Below, piece by piece: positions 8,315-17,092 of a DNA stretch of 64,000 nt. This DNA is from Calothrix sp. NIES-3974 (GTDB taxonomy: Bacteria; Cyanobacteriota; Cyanobacteriia; Cyanobacteriales; Nostocaceae), in assembly GCF_002368395.1 (NCBI RefSeq), contig NZ_AP018254.1, positions 4,030,001 through 4,094,000 of the forward strand, given 5' to 3'. The position numbers and the translations under genes are program-made. The notes beneath the pieces are model-generated. The model worked only from the letters and a program-made list of their open reading frames with translations, ran no database searches and had not been told where the DNA came from. The first letter of the stretch is position 1. Each line of letters opens with the position of its first letter.

Positions 8315-8752
8315 TTACAAGCTCACTTTGACAACTTTATTTTTTTCGGCTTCAGCTTTTGGTAAGGTCAAACTCAAAATACCATCTTTATATTCGGCTT
8401 TAACTTCGGTATTTTGAATTCTGATACCTAAAGGAATTGTTCGTTCAAATTTACCGTAGTAGAACTCGCTTTTTCTGAAGCCATCTTCTTCTTGGTTAGC
8501 TTCATGTTTACGTTCACCACTGATATGAACAGTAGTTTCCGAAACTTGGATATCTAAGTCCTTGCTATCCATTCCTGGGACTTCCATTTTCAGAAGAATT
8601 GCATCATCCGTTTCTTGGATTTCAACTGCGGGGATGTGTGCGAAACTACTGTCAAACAGTTTTGCAGGAGTGATTGTATCTTCAAAAAGCTGGTTCATTT
8701 GTCGTTGCAATGCACTCATTTCGCGCCAAGGATTCCAACGAACTAATGTCAT
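8315..8752 (-). CDS. hspA: Small heat-shock protein (Hsp20/alpha-crystallin)
   Basis: ATP-independent holdase chaperone, 145 aa, as usual for cyanobacterial HspA/Hsp17, which also associates with thylakoid membranes. The N-terminus MTLVRWNPWREMSALQRQMN is characteristic. The alpha-crystallin domain spans about residues 45-135 (AVEIQETDDAILLKMEVPG, then EYKDGILSLTLPKAE). The C-terminal V-x-V/L motif needed for oligomer assembly is seen in VVKVSL. The gene is isolated, convergent with the pentapeptide-repeat gene, and followed upstream by a long non-coding spacer that probably contains its heat-responsive control region; I could not identify a CIRCE element. Confidence 0.95.
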   Translation of the reverse strand: MTLVRWNPWREMSALQRQMNQLFEDTITPAKLFDSSFAHIPAVEIQETDDAILLKMEVPGMDSKDLDIQVSETTVHISGERKHEANQEEDGFRKSEFYYGKFERTIPLGIRIQNTEVKAEYKDGILSLTLPKAEAEKNKVVKVSL

Positions 8753-10170
8753 AACTATCCCTCCAAATCTAGCAATCTGTTTAATGTCAGTTTAAGTATT
8801 GGTAAGGGTTGATTTAAAGAACTCAGCATTTATCTTTTGCTGACACTTTTATCTTAGGTGAACTTACAAGCCAGGAGATTCGGTTTTTATCACCTTTGAT
8901 GTGGATGATTGCCGATCCTGATGTTTTATGAATAGTCTCCTCAGAAAACTTTAGTCTAATTTAAGATTTGTCCCCACAAAAATAATTAAAATTTAGGCAA
9001 TCGTAACCAGATAATAAATTTTTGGGAATTGGAAGTCTGCTAGCAACAGCAATCTGTCCACATAATCATGGAAATATGTTGAATTTATCATATAAGTCCG
9101 ACTCACCTCAATTCATCGGAAAAACTTAATTAAAACTTCCAATGTTAGGACTTAACTAAAGATATGGGATTTGCTAACCTAAAGGTGGTAATGGGTAATG
9201 GGTAATCGGTAATGGGTAGTTGATGGCTGGAATATTCCCATCTGTCAATTACCCATCATTCCTAAATGTTGATTACTGGGTGTTAATAATGGGAATCATC
9301 ACAATTGACCCTTGAGAAAAATTAATCTATCTAGTTAGTTCCCCATTTCCTTGGGACACAACAAACAAGAAAATAGCTCCTTCCCACTCCCTATTCCTTA
9401 TTTTCCAGCAGCAAGGATTGGTACAGATAAATTTTTCACCACCCTTAGAATCTGCCTCAACATGACCTGGGGAGTGATAATCTAGCTTCAAAGCTTTATG
9501 GTGCAAGGATTATTGAGTAGCGATCGCATAGTGACTTCTCCGGAGTATCGCCTTTCAGTTCCAGGGAAAAATAAGGCTTTGACTCGAAGCTGATTAATCA
9601 TAGAATTAATCAAGCCGGGAAATGATGCTTCCCTTGTGATGAAAGACTGGTTAAAAACTATTGTTGCATCCTAATTTCAGAAGTTTTCCTCATTCCTCAG
9701 CGATTTTTAACATTTGACAATTGTGAGAGACAATCCGTAGACGTACGTAGCGCGACTTCCCATCAAATCGGATCGTCTGTACAAATCAATCCTAAATCTC
9801 AAATCTAACTTATATCATTTCACTCAAATTTTGATGCACTCAAATTTTGATGCATTTTCTTCCCCTGCTCCCAAAAACTCCCCGTCAGGTATCAACTTCA
9901 AAGTCAAACGGTATTAGGGTATTGATTTGAGGTGGATGTCAAAAGAGTTGCAAATATCCCACAATTAGTATTGTTATATAGCAATAAATCAGATATTACC
10001 GAAAAAATTACCCGTACAAATACGTAAATATCGGGTGAGACCCCCCACAAGTTCCGTAGAACAACGAATGGTGTAAAAAAGATTTCCTAAGCAAAATAAT
10101 TACAGCTTAGATAAAAAATTACGTATTGCCATTTTCCGCAAGGAAAAGGGGTAATTGAGAAGGATATCTT
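8753..10170. other. Long non-coding spacer (1.4 kb) rich in short repeats
   Basis: No open frame here has gene-like properties. It holds a run of GGTAATG heptamers (about 9186-9222, STRR-like), the ACAAGAAAATAGCTC segment near 9365 shared with the 840 region, and a dispersed repeat at about 9821-9920 that recurs at 57137. An internal 16-bp direct duplication (CACTCAAATTTTGATG) lies at 9831-9862. The last part is A+T rich and presumably contains the sigma factor promoter. Confidence 0.6.
9821..9920 (+). repeat. Dispersed repeat, copy 1
   Basis: About 90 bp beginning CACTCAAATTTTGATGCA and running through TTCTTCCCCTGCTCCC and CCCGTCAGGTATCAA. It is strongly similar to 57137-57232 and partly to 57608-57660. 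In this copy the first 16 bp are duplicated in tandem. Confidence 0.7.
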
Positions 10171-11001
10171 ATGGTAGCGAGTCAGTCATGTTTGCGGTAT
10201 AGCAGCAGCTATAGTGCAGGTAATTCTCGTGGTGTATTGCCTGCCGATAGTATGGAGTTGTTGCGTTCTTATCATCGAAATCCCTCAATAAAACTTCGGA
10301 ATGAACTTGTGCAGTTGCATACTGGGCTAGTGCGGAAAATGGCGCACAAATTTAGCCATCAATGTAACGAACCCTATGAAGATTTGGAGCAAATTGGCTA
10401 CTTCGGTTTGATTCGGGCAATTGAGCGGTTTGACCCCAGTCAAGGTTACGCCTTTAGTTCCTTCGCGGTTCCCTATATTCGTGGGGAAATGTTGCACTTT
10501 TTGCGCGATCGCAGTACCCTGCTCAAAATCCCCCGGCGTTGGCAAGAGCTTTATAATGAGGGGCAAAAAGTCCGTAAGGAATTATCGGAGTCTTTAGGTC
10601 GTCCTCCCAAGGATGCGGAGATTGCCCAGGTTTTGGATGTGTCTCTACATGAATGGCAAGAGACCAAGTTGGCTGCACAAAACCGGATGCCTTTGAGTTT
10701 GGATGCAACGGTGGTGCATTATGTAGATTGTCAAATTACTTTGGGTGAAGCTCTTCCCTGTCCTCGTTCGGCAGTTTTACAGCATGAAGAGGAAGAACGT
10801 CAGCAGTTGCAAGGTGCCATTAGCGAGTTGGAAGAAAAACCCCGCATGGCTGTGGAGTTAGTATTCCTGAAGGAGCTTTCCCGTAAGGATGCAGCTAAAA
10901 CCATTGGCACTAGTCCGATGACGGTGACACGTTACTTACAAAAAGGGATTCAGGATTTGATGTGCATGATGCAAACCCAACCCGTGATCGCTAATTCCTA
11001 G
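10171..11001 (+). CDS. sigF: Alternative RNA polymerase sigma factor, SigF-type (group 3)
   Basis: Sigma factor of the B/F/G type, 276 aa. Region 2 is clear: YEDLEQIGYFGLIRAIERFD (residues about 69-88) followed by YAFSSFAVPYIRGEMLHFLR, the -10 recognition segment. Region 3 spans about 115-180 (PRRWQELYNEGQKVRKELSE). Region 4 (residues about 215-268) has LSRKDAAKTIGTSPMTVTRY as the -35 HTH. There is no region 1.1. The arrangement matches cyanobacterial SigF, which in Synechocystis controls pilus and surface genes. The symbol rests on overall resemblance only; SigG-like or other group 3 assignments are possible. Confidence 0.8.
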   Translation: MVASQSCLRYSSSYSAGNSRGVLPADSMELLRSYHRNPSIKLRNELVQLHTGLVRKMAHKFSHQCNEPYEDLEQIGYFGLIRAIERFDPSQGYAFSSFAVPYIRGEMLHFLRDRSTLLKIPRRWQELYNEGQKVRKELSESLGRPPKDAEIAQVLDVSLHEWQETKLAAQNRMPLSLDATVVHYVDCQITLGEALPCPRSAVLQHEEEERQQLQGAISELEEKPRMAVELVFLKELSRKDAAKTIGTSPMTVTRYLQKGIQDLMCMMQTQPVIANS

Positions 11002-11198
11002 CATTAGACATTTCTCACAAAGGAACTCAAATTCTTGTGTATTCAGGGTTAATATTTAAGTTCTGGAGATGTCTATTGCTTTTTGGGTAGGCAGTAATGG
11101 CGAAGGTGATGCCATTATACTGGTGGTTAGTCTAGGATAACGCTAGGTGTACTCAAGTTAATTTACCAGCCCAAGTTTCCCTACTAGTACCCTATAAG

Positions 11199-11227
11199 TA
11201 TCGAAATTCCCACCGACAATTTCGATA
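11199..11227 (+). terminator. Hairpin downstream of the sigma factor gene
   Basis: Perfect 10-bp stem TATCGAAATT / AATTTCGATA with a nine-base loop, followed by TTTGG. It is about 200 bp after the sigma factor stop codon, so a terminator role is possible but not certain. Confidence 0.45.
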
Positions 11228-11420
11228 TTTGGCTCAATTAGGGATGTTTTTGAGATTTATTTAGGAACGCAAATTATTGATGTCAGGAAATGTTGCCGGA
11301 TTATGATGGCGATGATTTTGTTCCAGTCTAATGATAAATTATTCTAAGATAGGTCATGGGTGGTAAATAAGTACGTTACCATTCAATTTACCGTTAGTTT
11401 TGCAAGCATCGACCGTTGGC

Positions 11421-13592
11421 ATGTCCTTGTATCCCCAGTTAGAAAGCTCGCTCAAGCATCATTTTGGTTACGATACCTTTCGTCCTGGACAACGGGAAGT
11501 AATCACAGCAGCTTTGCAAAACCAGGACTTGTTAGTAGTCATGCCGACGGGGGGTGGTAAATCATTATGTTTTCAGTTACCAGCTTTAATGAAATCAGGG
11601 GTGACAATTGTTGTTTCCCCCCTAATTGCGTTAATGCAAGACCAGGTAGATGCCTTACGTCGCAACGGAATTGCTGCCACTTTTTTAAATAGTAGTTTAA
11701 GTGGCGAAAAAGTGCGATCGCGTGAACAAGCGGTTTTAGCTGGTAAGGTCAAGTTACTGTATGTTGCTCCCGAAAGGTTGATGAGTGAACGGTTTTTACC
11801 GTTTCTGGATTTAGTCCATCATCATGGGGGAATATCTGCCTTTGCCATTGATGAAGCCCATTGTGTATCGGAATGGGGCCATGATTTTCGTCCCGAATAT
11901 CGACAATTGAGTAAGTTACGGGGAAAATATCCCCAGGTTCCCACCTGGGCTTTAACGGCAACGGCAACGGAACGGGTACGCACCGATATTATTCAGCAAT
12001 TGCAATTGCGTCAACCCAGTATTCATATTGCTAGTTTTAACCGACCCAATCTCTACTACCAGGTGCGTCCGAAAACCCAATATGCCTACACTGAACTCCT
12101 GGAATTATTACGCAGTACAGATGGAGCTTGCATTGTTTATTGTCTGACCCGTAAACAGGTTGATGAATTAACCCTGAAACTCAAACATAACAAAATCTCC
12201 GTTTTACCCTACCACGCAGGCTTAAGCGATACAGAACGTAGTCAAAATCAAACTAGTTTTATCCGTGATGATGTTCGGGTAATGGTCGCAACAATTGCCT
12301 TTGGTATGGGTATTGATAAACCCGATGTTCGTCACGTGATCCATTTTAACTTACCCCGTAACTTGGAAAGTTACTATCAAGAATCTGGTCGAGCAGGGCG
12401 CGATCGCGAACCTTCTCGCTGTACCCTCTTTTTTGGTTTGAGTGATATCAAAACTATTGAATGGAGTATTAGTCAAAAAACAGACCCCCAAGAACAAATG
12501 GTGGCTCGACAGCAATTGCGTCAGGTTCTAGATTATGCTGAAGGAACAAGTTGTCGGCGAACAATTCAATTAGGTTACTTTGGAGAACGCTTTCCGGGAA
12601 ACTGCGGAAACTGTGATAACTGTCGCTACCCGAAACCAGTTCAGGATTGGACAACGGAAGCCATGAAATTTCTTTCCTGTGTCGCTCGTAGTCAAGAAAG
12701 GTTTGGCATGGGACATATTATTGATATTCTCCGTGGTGCGAAAACGGAGAAAATTAAGCAACATAAACATGATCAACTTTCCACCTATGGAATTGGTAAG
12801 GATCGGAAGGTGGATGATTGGCGGTTGTTAGGACGTTCACTGTTACATCAAGGTTTGTTGGAGCAATCGACGGATGGTTATGGGGTATTAAAGTTAAATG
12901 CTCAAAGTTGGGAAGTGATGCGTCGTCAGCGTCAAGTTTTGATTGCAGTTCCTACGGTTGAGAGGGTGAGTAATATCAATCCCCAGGAAAAATCAGCCGA
13001 AGCAGAAATGTTATTTCAACGTTTACGCACTCTCCGTAAACAATTGGCTGATTTACAGGGAGTTGCTCCCTTCGTGATTTTCACAGACACAACCCTGAAA
13101 GCCATGTCCCAATACCGTCCCCAAACAAGAGAAAGTTTTGCCAAAATCTCTGGGGTGGGTACCCACAAGTTAACGGAGTATGGGGATGTATTTATCAAGG
13201 AAATTACAGCTTTTTGTCAGGAGCATAATTTACCCAGTGTAGATATGCCTTCCACCCCATCTAGTACATCCAACCGTGGTAAAACCCCCAGTGGAACTGA
13301 ATTAGTGACGTTGAATTTATATCAACAAGGCTTGAGCATTCAAGATATCGCCATTAAACGGAATTTGAGTGGAAGGACTATTGTCAACCATTTGGCAAGT
13401 TTACTGGAAAAAAATCAAGAGCTAAATATTAATCAAATTGTCGCCGAGAACAAGCAGCAGAAAATTTGGCAAGTTTTAGATACATTAGGTGATGTGGCTT
13501 TAACTCCAATCAAGGATTATTTGGGAGCTGATTATAGTTATGATGAGATTCTCTTGGTTCGGGGAGTATGGCGACGGAAAAAGGGGAATTGA
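11421..13592 (+). CDS. recQ: ATP-dependent DNA helicase RecQ
   Basis: 3'-5' DNA helicase acting in recombination and fork repair, about 723 aa from the ATG (MSLYPQLESSLKHHFGY); a TTG lies seven codons upstream. Numbering from that TTG, Walker A is MPTGGGKSLCFQLPA (about 48-62) and DEAH is at 151-154 (AIDEAHCVSEWGHDFRPEY). Motif VI is YYQESGRAGRDREPS. The RecQ zinc site uses CRR...CGNCDNC near 390-415. An HRDC domain (FAKISGVGTHKLTEYGDVFI) follows near 575-600. The C-terminus adds an HTH module of about 100 residues (GLSIQDIAIKRNLSGRTIV), as in many bacterial RecQ proteins. Confidence 0.96.
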   Translation: MSLYPQLESSLKHHFGYDTFRPGQREVITAALQNQDLLVVMPTGGGKSLCFQLPALMKSGVTIVVSPLIALMQDQVDALRRNGIAATFLNSSLSGEKVRSREQAVLAGKVKLLYVAPERLMSERFLPFLDLVHHHGGISAFAIDEAHCVSEWGHDFRPEYRQLSKLRGKYPQVPTWALTATATERVRTDIIQQLQLRQPSIHIASFNRPNLYYQVRPKTQYAYTELLELLRSTDGACIVYCLTRKQVDELTLKLKHNKISVLPYHAGLSDTERSQNQTSFIRDDVRVMVATIAFGMGIDKPDVRHVIHFNLPRNLESYYQESGRAGRDREPSRCTLFFGLSDIKTIEWSISQKTDPQEQMVARQQLRQVLDYAEGTSCRRTIQLGYFGERFPGNCGNCDNCRYPKPVQDWTTEAMKFLSCVARSQERFGMGHIIDILRGAKTEKIKQHKHDQLSTYGIGKDRKVDDWRLLGRSLLHQGLLEQSTDGYGVLKLNAQSWEVMRRQRQVLIAVPTVERVSNINPQEKSAEAEMLFQRLRTLRKQLADLQGVAPFVIFTDTTLKAMSQYRPQTRESFAKISGVGTHKLTEYGDVFIKEITAFCQEHNLPSVDMPSTPSSTSNRGKTPSGTELVTLNLYQQGLSIQDIAIKRNLSGRTIVNHLASLLEKNQELNINQIVAENKQQKIWQVLDTLGDVALTPIKDYLGADYSYDEILLVRGVWRRKKGN

Positions 13593-13692
13593 GAATACAG
13601 GAGACAGGAACTGGGTAAGCGACAATCTTGCTGCCAAAGTTTATCCACTAAGGATTATCACGGGATAATCAAAAATCTAAAATCCAAAATCC

Positions 13693-14078
13693 TATTAACC
13701 CAAGTTGCGGGTTACTTGAGAACGCGATCGCTTCCATCAGTAAAATCCCCTCCAGGAACCAAAACGGAGGGGATTATGCTAAATGAAATAATTACTGTCT
13801 ACTCGTCACTATATTGAAACCGTATTTAGCGCTATTGCTAGTATGTATCCAAAATCAATTCATGCTGTGACTTACGAAGGATTTTTACTTAAGTTACAAG
13901 CATTTATTTTTGTGTTTACTGTAAAACAAGCATTTATGTAGCTAGTATCATTTGACACTTGCAATGATGAGTATCTATTTCGGTTACTTACTGTGTAACC
14001 GAAGTCTTTTTCGTGCGATCGCATAGCTCTCCGGGTGCGAAGCACCCGGAGTCGCGTAACCCGCAACTTGGGTTAATA
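13693..14078. mobile_element. 386-bp MITE-like element with 23-bp perfect terminal inverted repeats
   Basis: The ends 13693-13715 and 14056-14078 are perfect inverted copies (left end TATTAACCCAAGTTGCGG, then GTTAC). The interior has no transposase. It holds three hairpins: AATCCCCTCC/GGAGGGGATT (13744-13775), CGGTTAC/GTAACCG (13981-14001) and CTCCGGGTGC/GCACCCGGAG (14029-14051). The first may double as the recQ terminator. No target duplication is obvious. Confidence 0.65.
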
Positions 14079-14125
14079 ATATGGCTAAACTAACGCTGAC
14101 ACTGAAACTCCTAGGTCGGGGAGTG

Positions 14126-14422
14126 TCAATCCCAAGTCGCAACCAGTCGAAAAACTTCGGGTATCTCTCCTTGACTGGAAGGAAATTCTAAAATTGTCTC
14201 CCTCACACCTAAGTATCCCGATTCTGTAAAGGACATTAACATCCTCGCTAAGGCAAACCATACCTCCTGTTCGTACTCCCAATCACCATGACGTTTCGCT
14301 GAACCTGCAATCGAACGCAAAGCCCAAAAGTAACTATTGCGGACAACAGATCCACCTTTTTTGTACTCGGGTAAATCCTCGTGATGAATAATCAGTAGGT
14401 CTTCTTCGATTCGCGCGCGCAT
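14126..14422 (-). CDS. Small protein of unknown function
   Basis: A 98-aa soluble, tryptophan-containing protein beginning MRARIEEDLLIIHHEDLPEY, with the helical segment SYFWALRSIAGSAKRHGDWE and a hydrophobic C-terminal part. I do not recognise the family. It is considered real because residue composition and patterning are protein-like and no other reading explains the stretch. However, there is no clear ribosome-binding site and the gene abuts a MITE-like element at its 3' side, so the C-terminus could be affected. No functional claim. Confidence 0.55.
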   Translation of the reverse strand: MRARIEEDLLIIHHEDLPEYKKGGSVVRNSYFWALRSIAGSAKRHGDWEYEQEVWFALARMLMSFTESGYLGVRETILEFPSSQGEIPEVFRLVATWD

Positions 14423-14685
14423 GGGTTGGTGAACAGTATTTTTTGACTCTTAACATTAATCAAGCGATCGCATCACACTAACAATAATTATTTCCTATTG
14501 CCAACAAACTAGAATTAACACAACAGAAGACTCGACGAGTCGTCTCTACTTCAATTTCAATCGTAAATTTCGCTGCATTTCATAATTTTGAAAACTGTTC
14601 CACACAAACTGCAATAAATATTATGATTTTGTTACATATTTGTTAAGAATAGTTAAATTGTTCTTGACAAAAGGAAATATTACTT

Positions 14686-16029
14686 ATGGTAGCTTCTCTT
14701 TACAATCAAAGACATCAGGTGGTGATTATCGGTGGAGGTTTTGGTGGACTGTATACAGCCAAGGCGTTAGCGAAAGCGGATGTAGACGTGACTTTGATTG
14801 ATAAACGTAACTTTCATTTATTTCAACCGCTTTTATATCAAGTTGCGACGGGTACGCTATCACCTGGTGATATTTCCTCTCCCTTGCGGTCAATTCTCAG
14901 CAAAAGTAAAAATACCAAAGTCTTGTTAGGGGAGGTCAGCGATATTGACCCGAAAACCCAAGAAGTGATTATGAGCGATCGCATCGTCAAGTACGATACC
15001 CTAGTGGTGGCGACGGGGGCAAATCATTCCTATTTTGGCAATGATGCTTGGAAAGAAGTGGCTCCAGGATTAAAAACCGTAGAAGATGCGATTGAAATCC
15101 GTCGGCGGATTTTTAGTGCCTTTGAAGCAGCGGAAAAAGAAACCGATCCAGTTAAACGTCGGGCATTGTTAACCTTTGTGATTGTTGGTGGTGGTCCAAC
15201 GGGGGTAGAATTAGCGGGAGCGATCGCGGAGTTAGCCTATAAGACCCTGAAGGAGGATTTTCGGGACATCGACACCTCAGAAACGAAGGTGATCCTGTTA
15301 CAAGGGGCAGACCGGGTTTTGCCGTCCCTAGCACCACAATTATCGAAGGCAGCTGCGGAATCTTTGGAAAAGATCGGCGCAAGTGTACGGACTAAGACGC
15401 GGGTAATCAATATTGAAAATAACGTAGTCACCTACAAACAAGGGGACGAAATCCACCAAATTACCTCCAAAACCATTTTATGGGCAGCAGGGATTCAAGC
15501 CTCACCGATGGCGAAAATTCTGGCATTACGCACAGGAGTAGAATGCGATCGCTCTGGACGAGTCATAGTTGAGCCGGATTTGAGTATTAAGGGGTACAAA
15601 AATATTTTTGCCGTGGGAGACGTGGCCAATTTCTCTCACCAGAATGATAAACCCCTTCCTGGTGTGGCACCAGTAGCGATTCAAGAGGGTGAATATGTTG
15701 CCAAGTTAATTCGCAGACGTTTACGAGGTAGAAGTGTGCCTCCTTTCAAATATAATGACTATGGTAGTCTGGCCATGATCGGCCAAAATGCAGCCGTTGT
15801 CGATTTAGGTCCAATCAAATTACAAGGTTTCTTTGCTTGGATCTTCTGGTTACTCATCCATATTTACTTCTTAATTGAGTTTGACAATAAACTAATAGTT
15901 ATGATTCAGTGGGCATGGAACTACCTCACCCGTAAACGTGGTTCCCGATTGATTACCGGTCAAGAGTCTTTAGCCTTAGCGAAAGTAATTACCCACCAAC
16001 CCACAATGGAAAAAACAGTCAAAGCCTAA
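14686..16029 (+). CDS. Type II NAD(P)H dehydrogenase (NDH-2)
   Basis: Single-subunit, non-proton-pumping NAD(P)H:quinone oxidoreductase, 447 aa, a membrane-associated flavoprotein. The FAD-binding GxGxxG is in VVIIGGGFGGLYTAKALAKA (residues about 12-31). The NAD(P)H-binding repeat is TFVIVGGGPTGVELAGAIAE (near 163-182), and the second FAD motif is KNIFAVGDVANF near 305. FQPLLYQVATGTLSPGDI is typical of NDH-2. A C-terminal amphipathic and hydrophobic segment (FFAWIFWLLIHIYFLIEF) probably anchors it in the membrane. Cyanobacterial homologues (NdbA/B/C) help to sense or set the plastoquinone redox state. Which Ndb type this is cannot be said. Confidence 0.92.
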   Translation: MVASLYNQRHQVVIIGGGFGGLYTAKALAKADVDVTLIDKRNFHLFQPLLYQVATGTLSPGDISSPLRSILSKSKNTKVLLGEVSDIDPKTQEVIMSDRIVKYDTLVVATGANHSYFGNDAWKEVAPGLKTVEDAIEIRRRIFSAFEAAEKETDPVKRRALLTFVIVGGGPTGVELAGAIAELAYKTLKEDFRDIDTSETKVILLQGADRVLPSLAPQLSKAAAESLEKIGASVRTKTRVINIENNVVTYKQGDEIHQITSKTILWAAGIQASPMAKILALRTGVECDRSGRVIVEPDLSIKGYKNIFAVGDVANFSHQNDKPLPGVAPVAIQEGEYVAKLIRRRLRGRSVPPFKYNDYGSLAMIGQNAAVVDLGPIKLQGFFAWIFWLLIHIYFLIEFDNKLIVMIQWAWNYLTRKRGSRLITGQESLALAKVITHQPTMEKTVKA

Positions 16030-16061
16030 TCCGTAATACTTAATTACATCAAAATCCGGGG

Positions 16062-16150
16062 TCCGTAGTTGCGGCTTGAGCCACGAAACAGCTTTAATAT
16101 CAAGCGCTCAAGCGTAACTACGTGCTTTATCTCACCCATCCAAGTTGATT
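16062..16150 (-). repeat. Dispersed TGATGGGT repeat, copy 1
   Basis: Read on the minus strand it begins TCAACTTGGATGGGTGAGAT and continues through AAAGCACGTAGTTACGC. It resembles copies at 26436-26549 (minus), 38268-38377 (plus) and 38413-38507 (plus). An open frame of 66 codons crossing it is not considered a gene. Confidence 0.55.
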
Positions 16151-16273
16151 TGCTAGTTCGGCTTAAGGTTCAACCGTCAACTGAATCACAGAAACCTGGT
16201 TCTGATCGAGTTTTCGGTAAAATGGTAAAAGTTAATCGGAATCAAAACCCCTATATCAAAGCCATTTGAACCC

Positions 16274-17020
16274 ATGACCGAATTACCAAAAACCCTCGAA
16301 GACGCGATCGCTCAAGCCCGTACAGCGACTTTAGCAGCCCTGGCTGATGGTTACAATCGTTTACAAGTAGAGTTACTCTTCCCGGAACTGAAATACATGG
16401 GAGTTGCGCAGCAATTTATGCCTGCATTCCAGGATTATGGAGAAAAACTGAAAGTGATGTTTGCGGATGCAGGGAGTGCAGCTTTAGCTCGACGGGATTG
16501 GACGGAGGTGAGCTATAAAATTTTAGACATCGGTACGGGAAGGGCTGCATCGATTCAGACGAAAGTGCAACCGGAAGATGAAATATTTGTATTTGTGGCT
16601 CCCACATCGGTGGAATTACCGCAGTTGGAAAAAATTTGTGCAGAAATAGGCGAACGTCCCCACGTATTGTTGAATCCCCGTCTAGAGGATTCGGGTACAG
16701 TTGGGATTGGTTATGCAGCTCGACAAACTCGCGATCGCTTCATTAATACCATCGAATCCTGTTATTACCTGCGTCCTATATTTGAGGAAGCTGCGGTTTT
16801 TCGCTGTTATCCCGGAATGTGGGAAGTTTGGGTCAAAACCAGTGATGACTACGAAAAAATCGCCGAACTAGCGAAAAAACCCTCTGGAGACGAACTAGAT
16901 TTGATTTTAGCCGGAGGACAAACCACCGCTAATGGGGAGAATGGTACACTTGTGAGTACAGGGAAAAAACCCGGTGTGATGCGTGGTTTACAACGCTTTT
17001 TCAAAGCCTTAAGTAGTTGA
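16274..17020 (+). CDS. DUF1995 family protein
   Basis: A 248-aa soluble protein of the DUF1995 family, which includes plant LPA3, a factor for photosystem II assembly. It starts MTELPKTLEDAIAQARTATL and contains the family patterns VELLFPELKYMGVAQQFMPA (near 32-51), EIFVFVAPTSVELPQLEKI, RPHVLLNPRLED, and the C-terminal CYYLRPIFEEAAVFRCYPG and WEVWVK. The last 30 residues (GQTTANGENGT and KKPGVMRGLQRFFKALSS) form a basic tail. A role in photosystem assembly is inferred only from the plant homologue. The IS4-type element begins 72 bp downstream. Confidence 0.85.
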   Translation: MTELPKTLEDAIAQARTATLAALADGYNRLQVELLFPELKYMGVAQQFMPAFQDYGEKLKVMFADAGSAALARRDWTEVSYKILDIGTGRAASIQTKVQPEDEIFVFVAPTSVELPQLEKICAEIGERPHVLLNPRLEDSGTVGIGYAARQTRDRFINTIESCYYLRPIFEEAAVFRCYPGMWEVWVKTSDDYEKIAELAKKPSGDELDLILAGGQTTANGENGTLVSTGKKPGVMRGLQRFFKALSS

Positions 17021-17092
17021 ACAGAAAAATGTTGAGCGCAGTCCCTACCCATAATGCTTGCATTTGGTTGACATACTCCCTGCCCTACAAAG

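Noticed and set aside
11360-11560. 66-codon frame overlapping the start of recQ
   Set aside because: It lies mostly inside the recQ coding region in another frame; RecQ motifs prove the other frame.
13872-14066. 64-codon minus-strand frame rich in Arg and Thr
   Set aside because: It runs through the hairpins and right end of the MITE-like element; a product of the inverted repeat sequence, not a gene.
16069-16269. 66-codon frame before the DUF1995 gene
   Set aside because: It crosses a dispersed repeat and has no ribosome-binding site or recognisable pattern.
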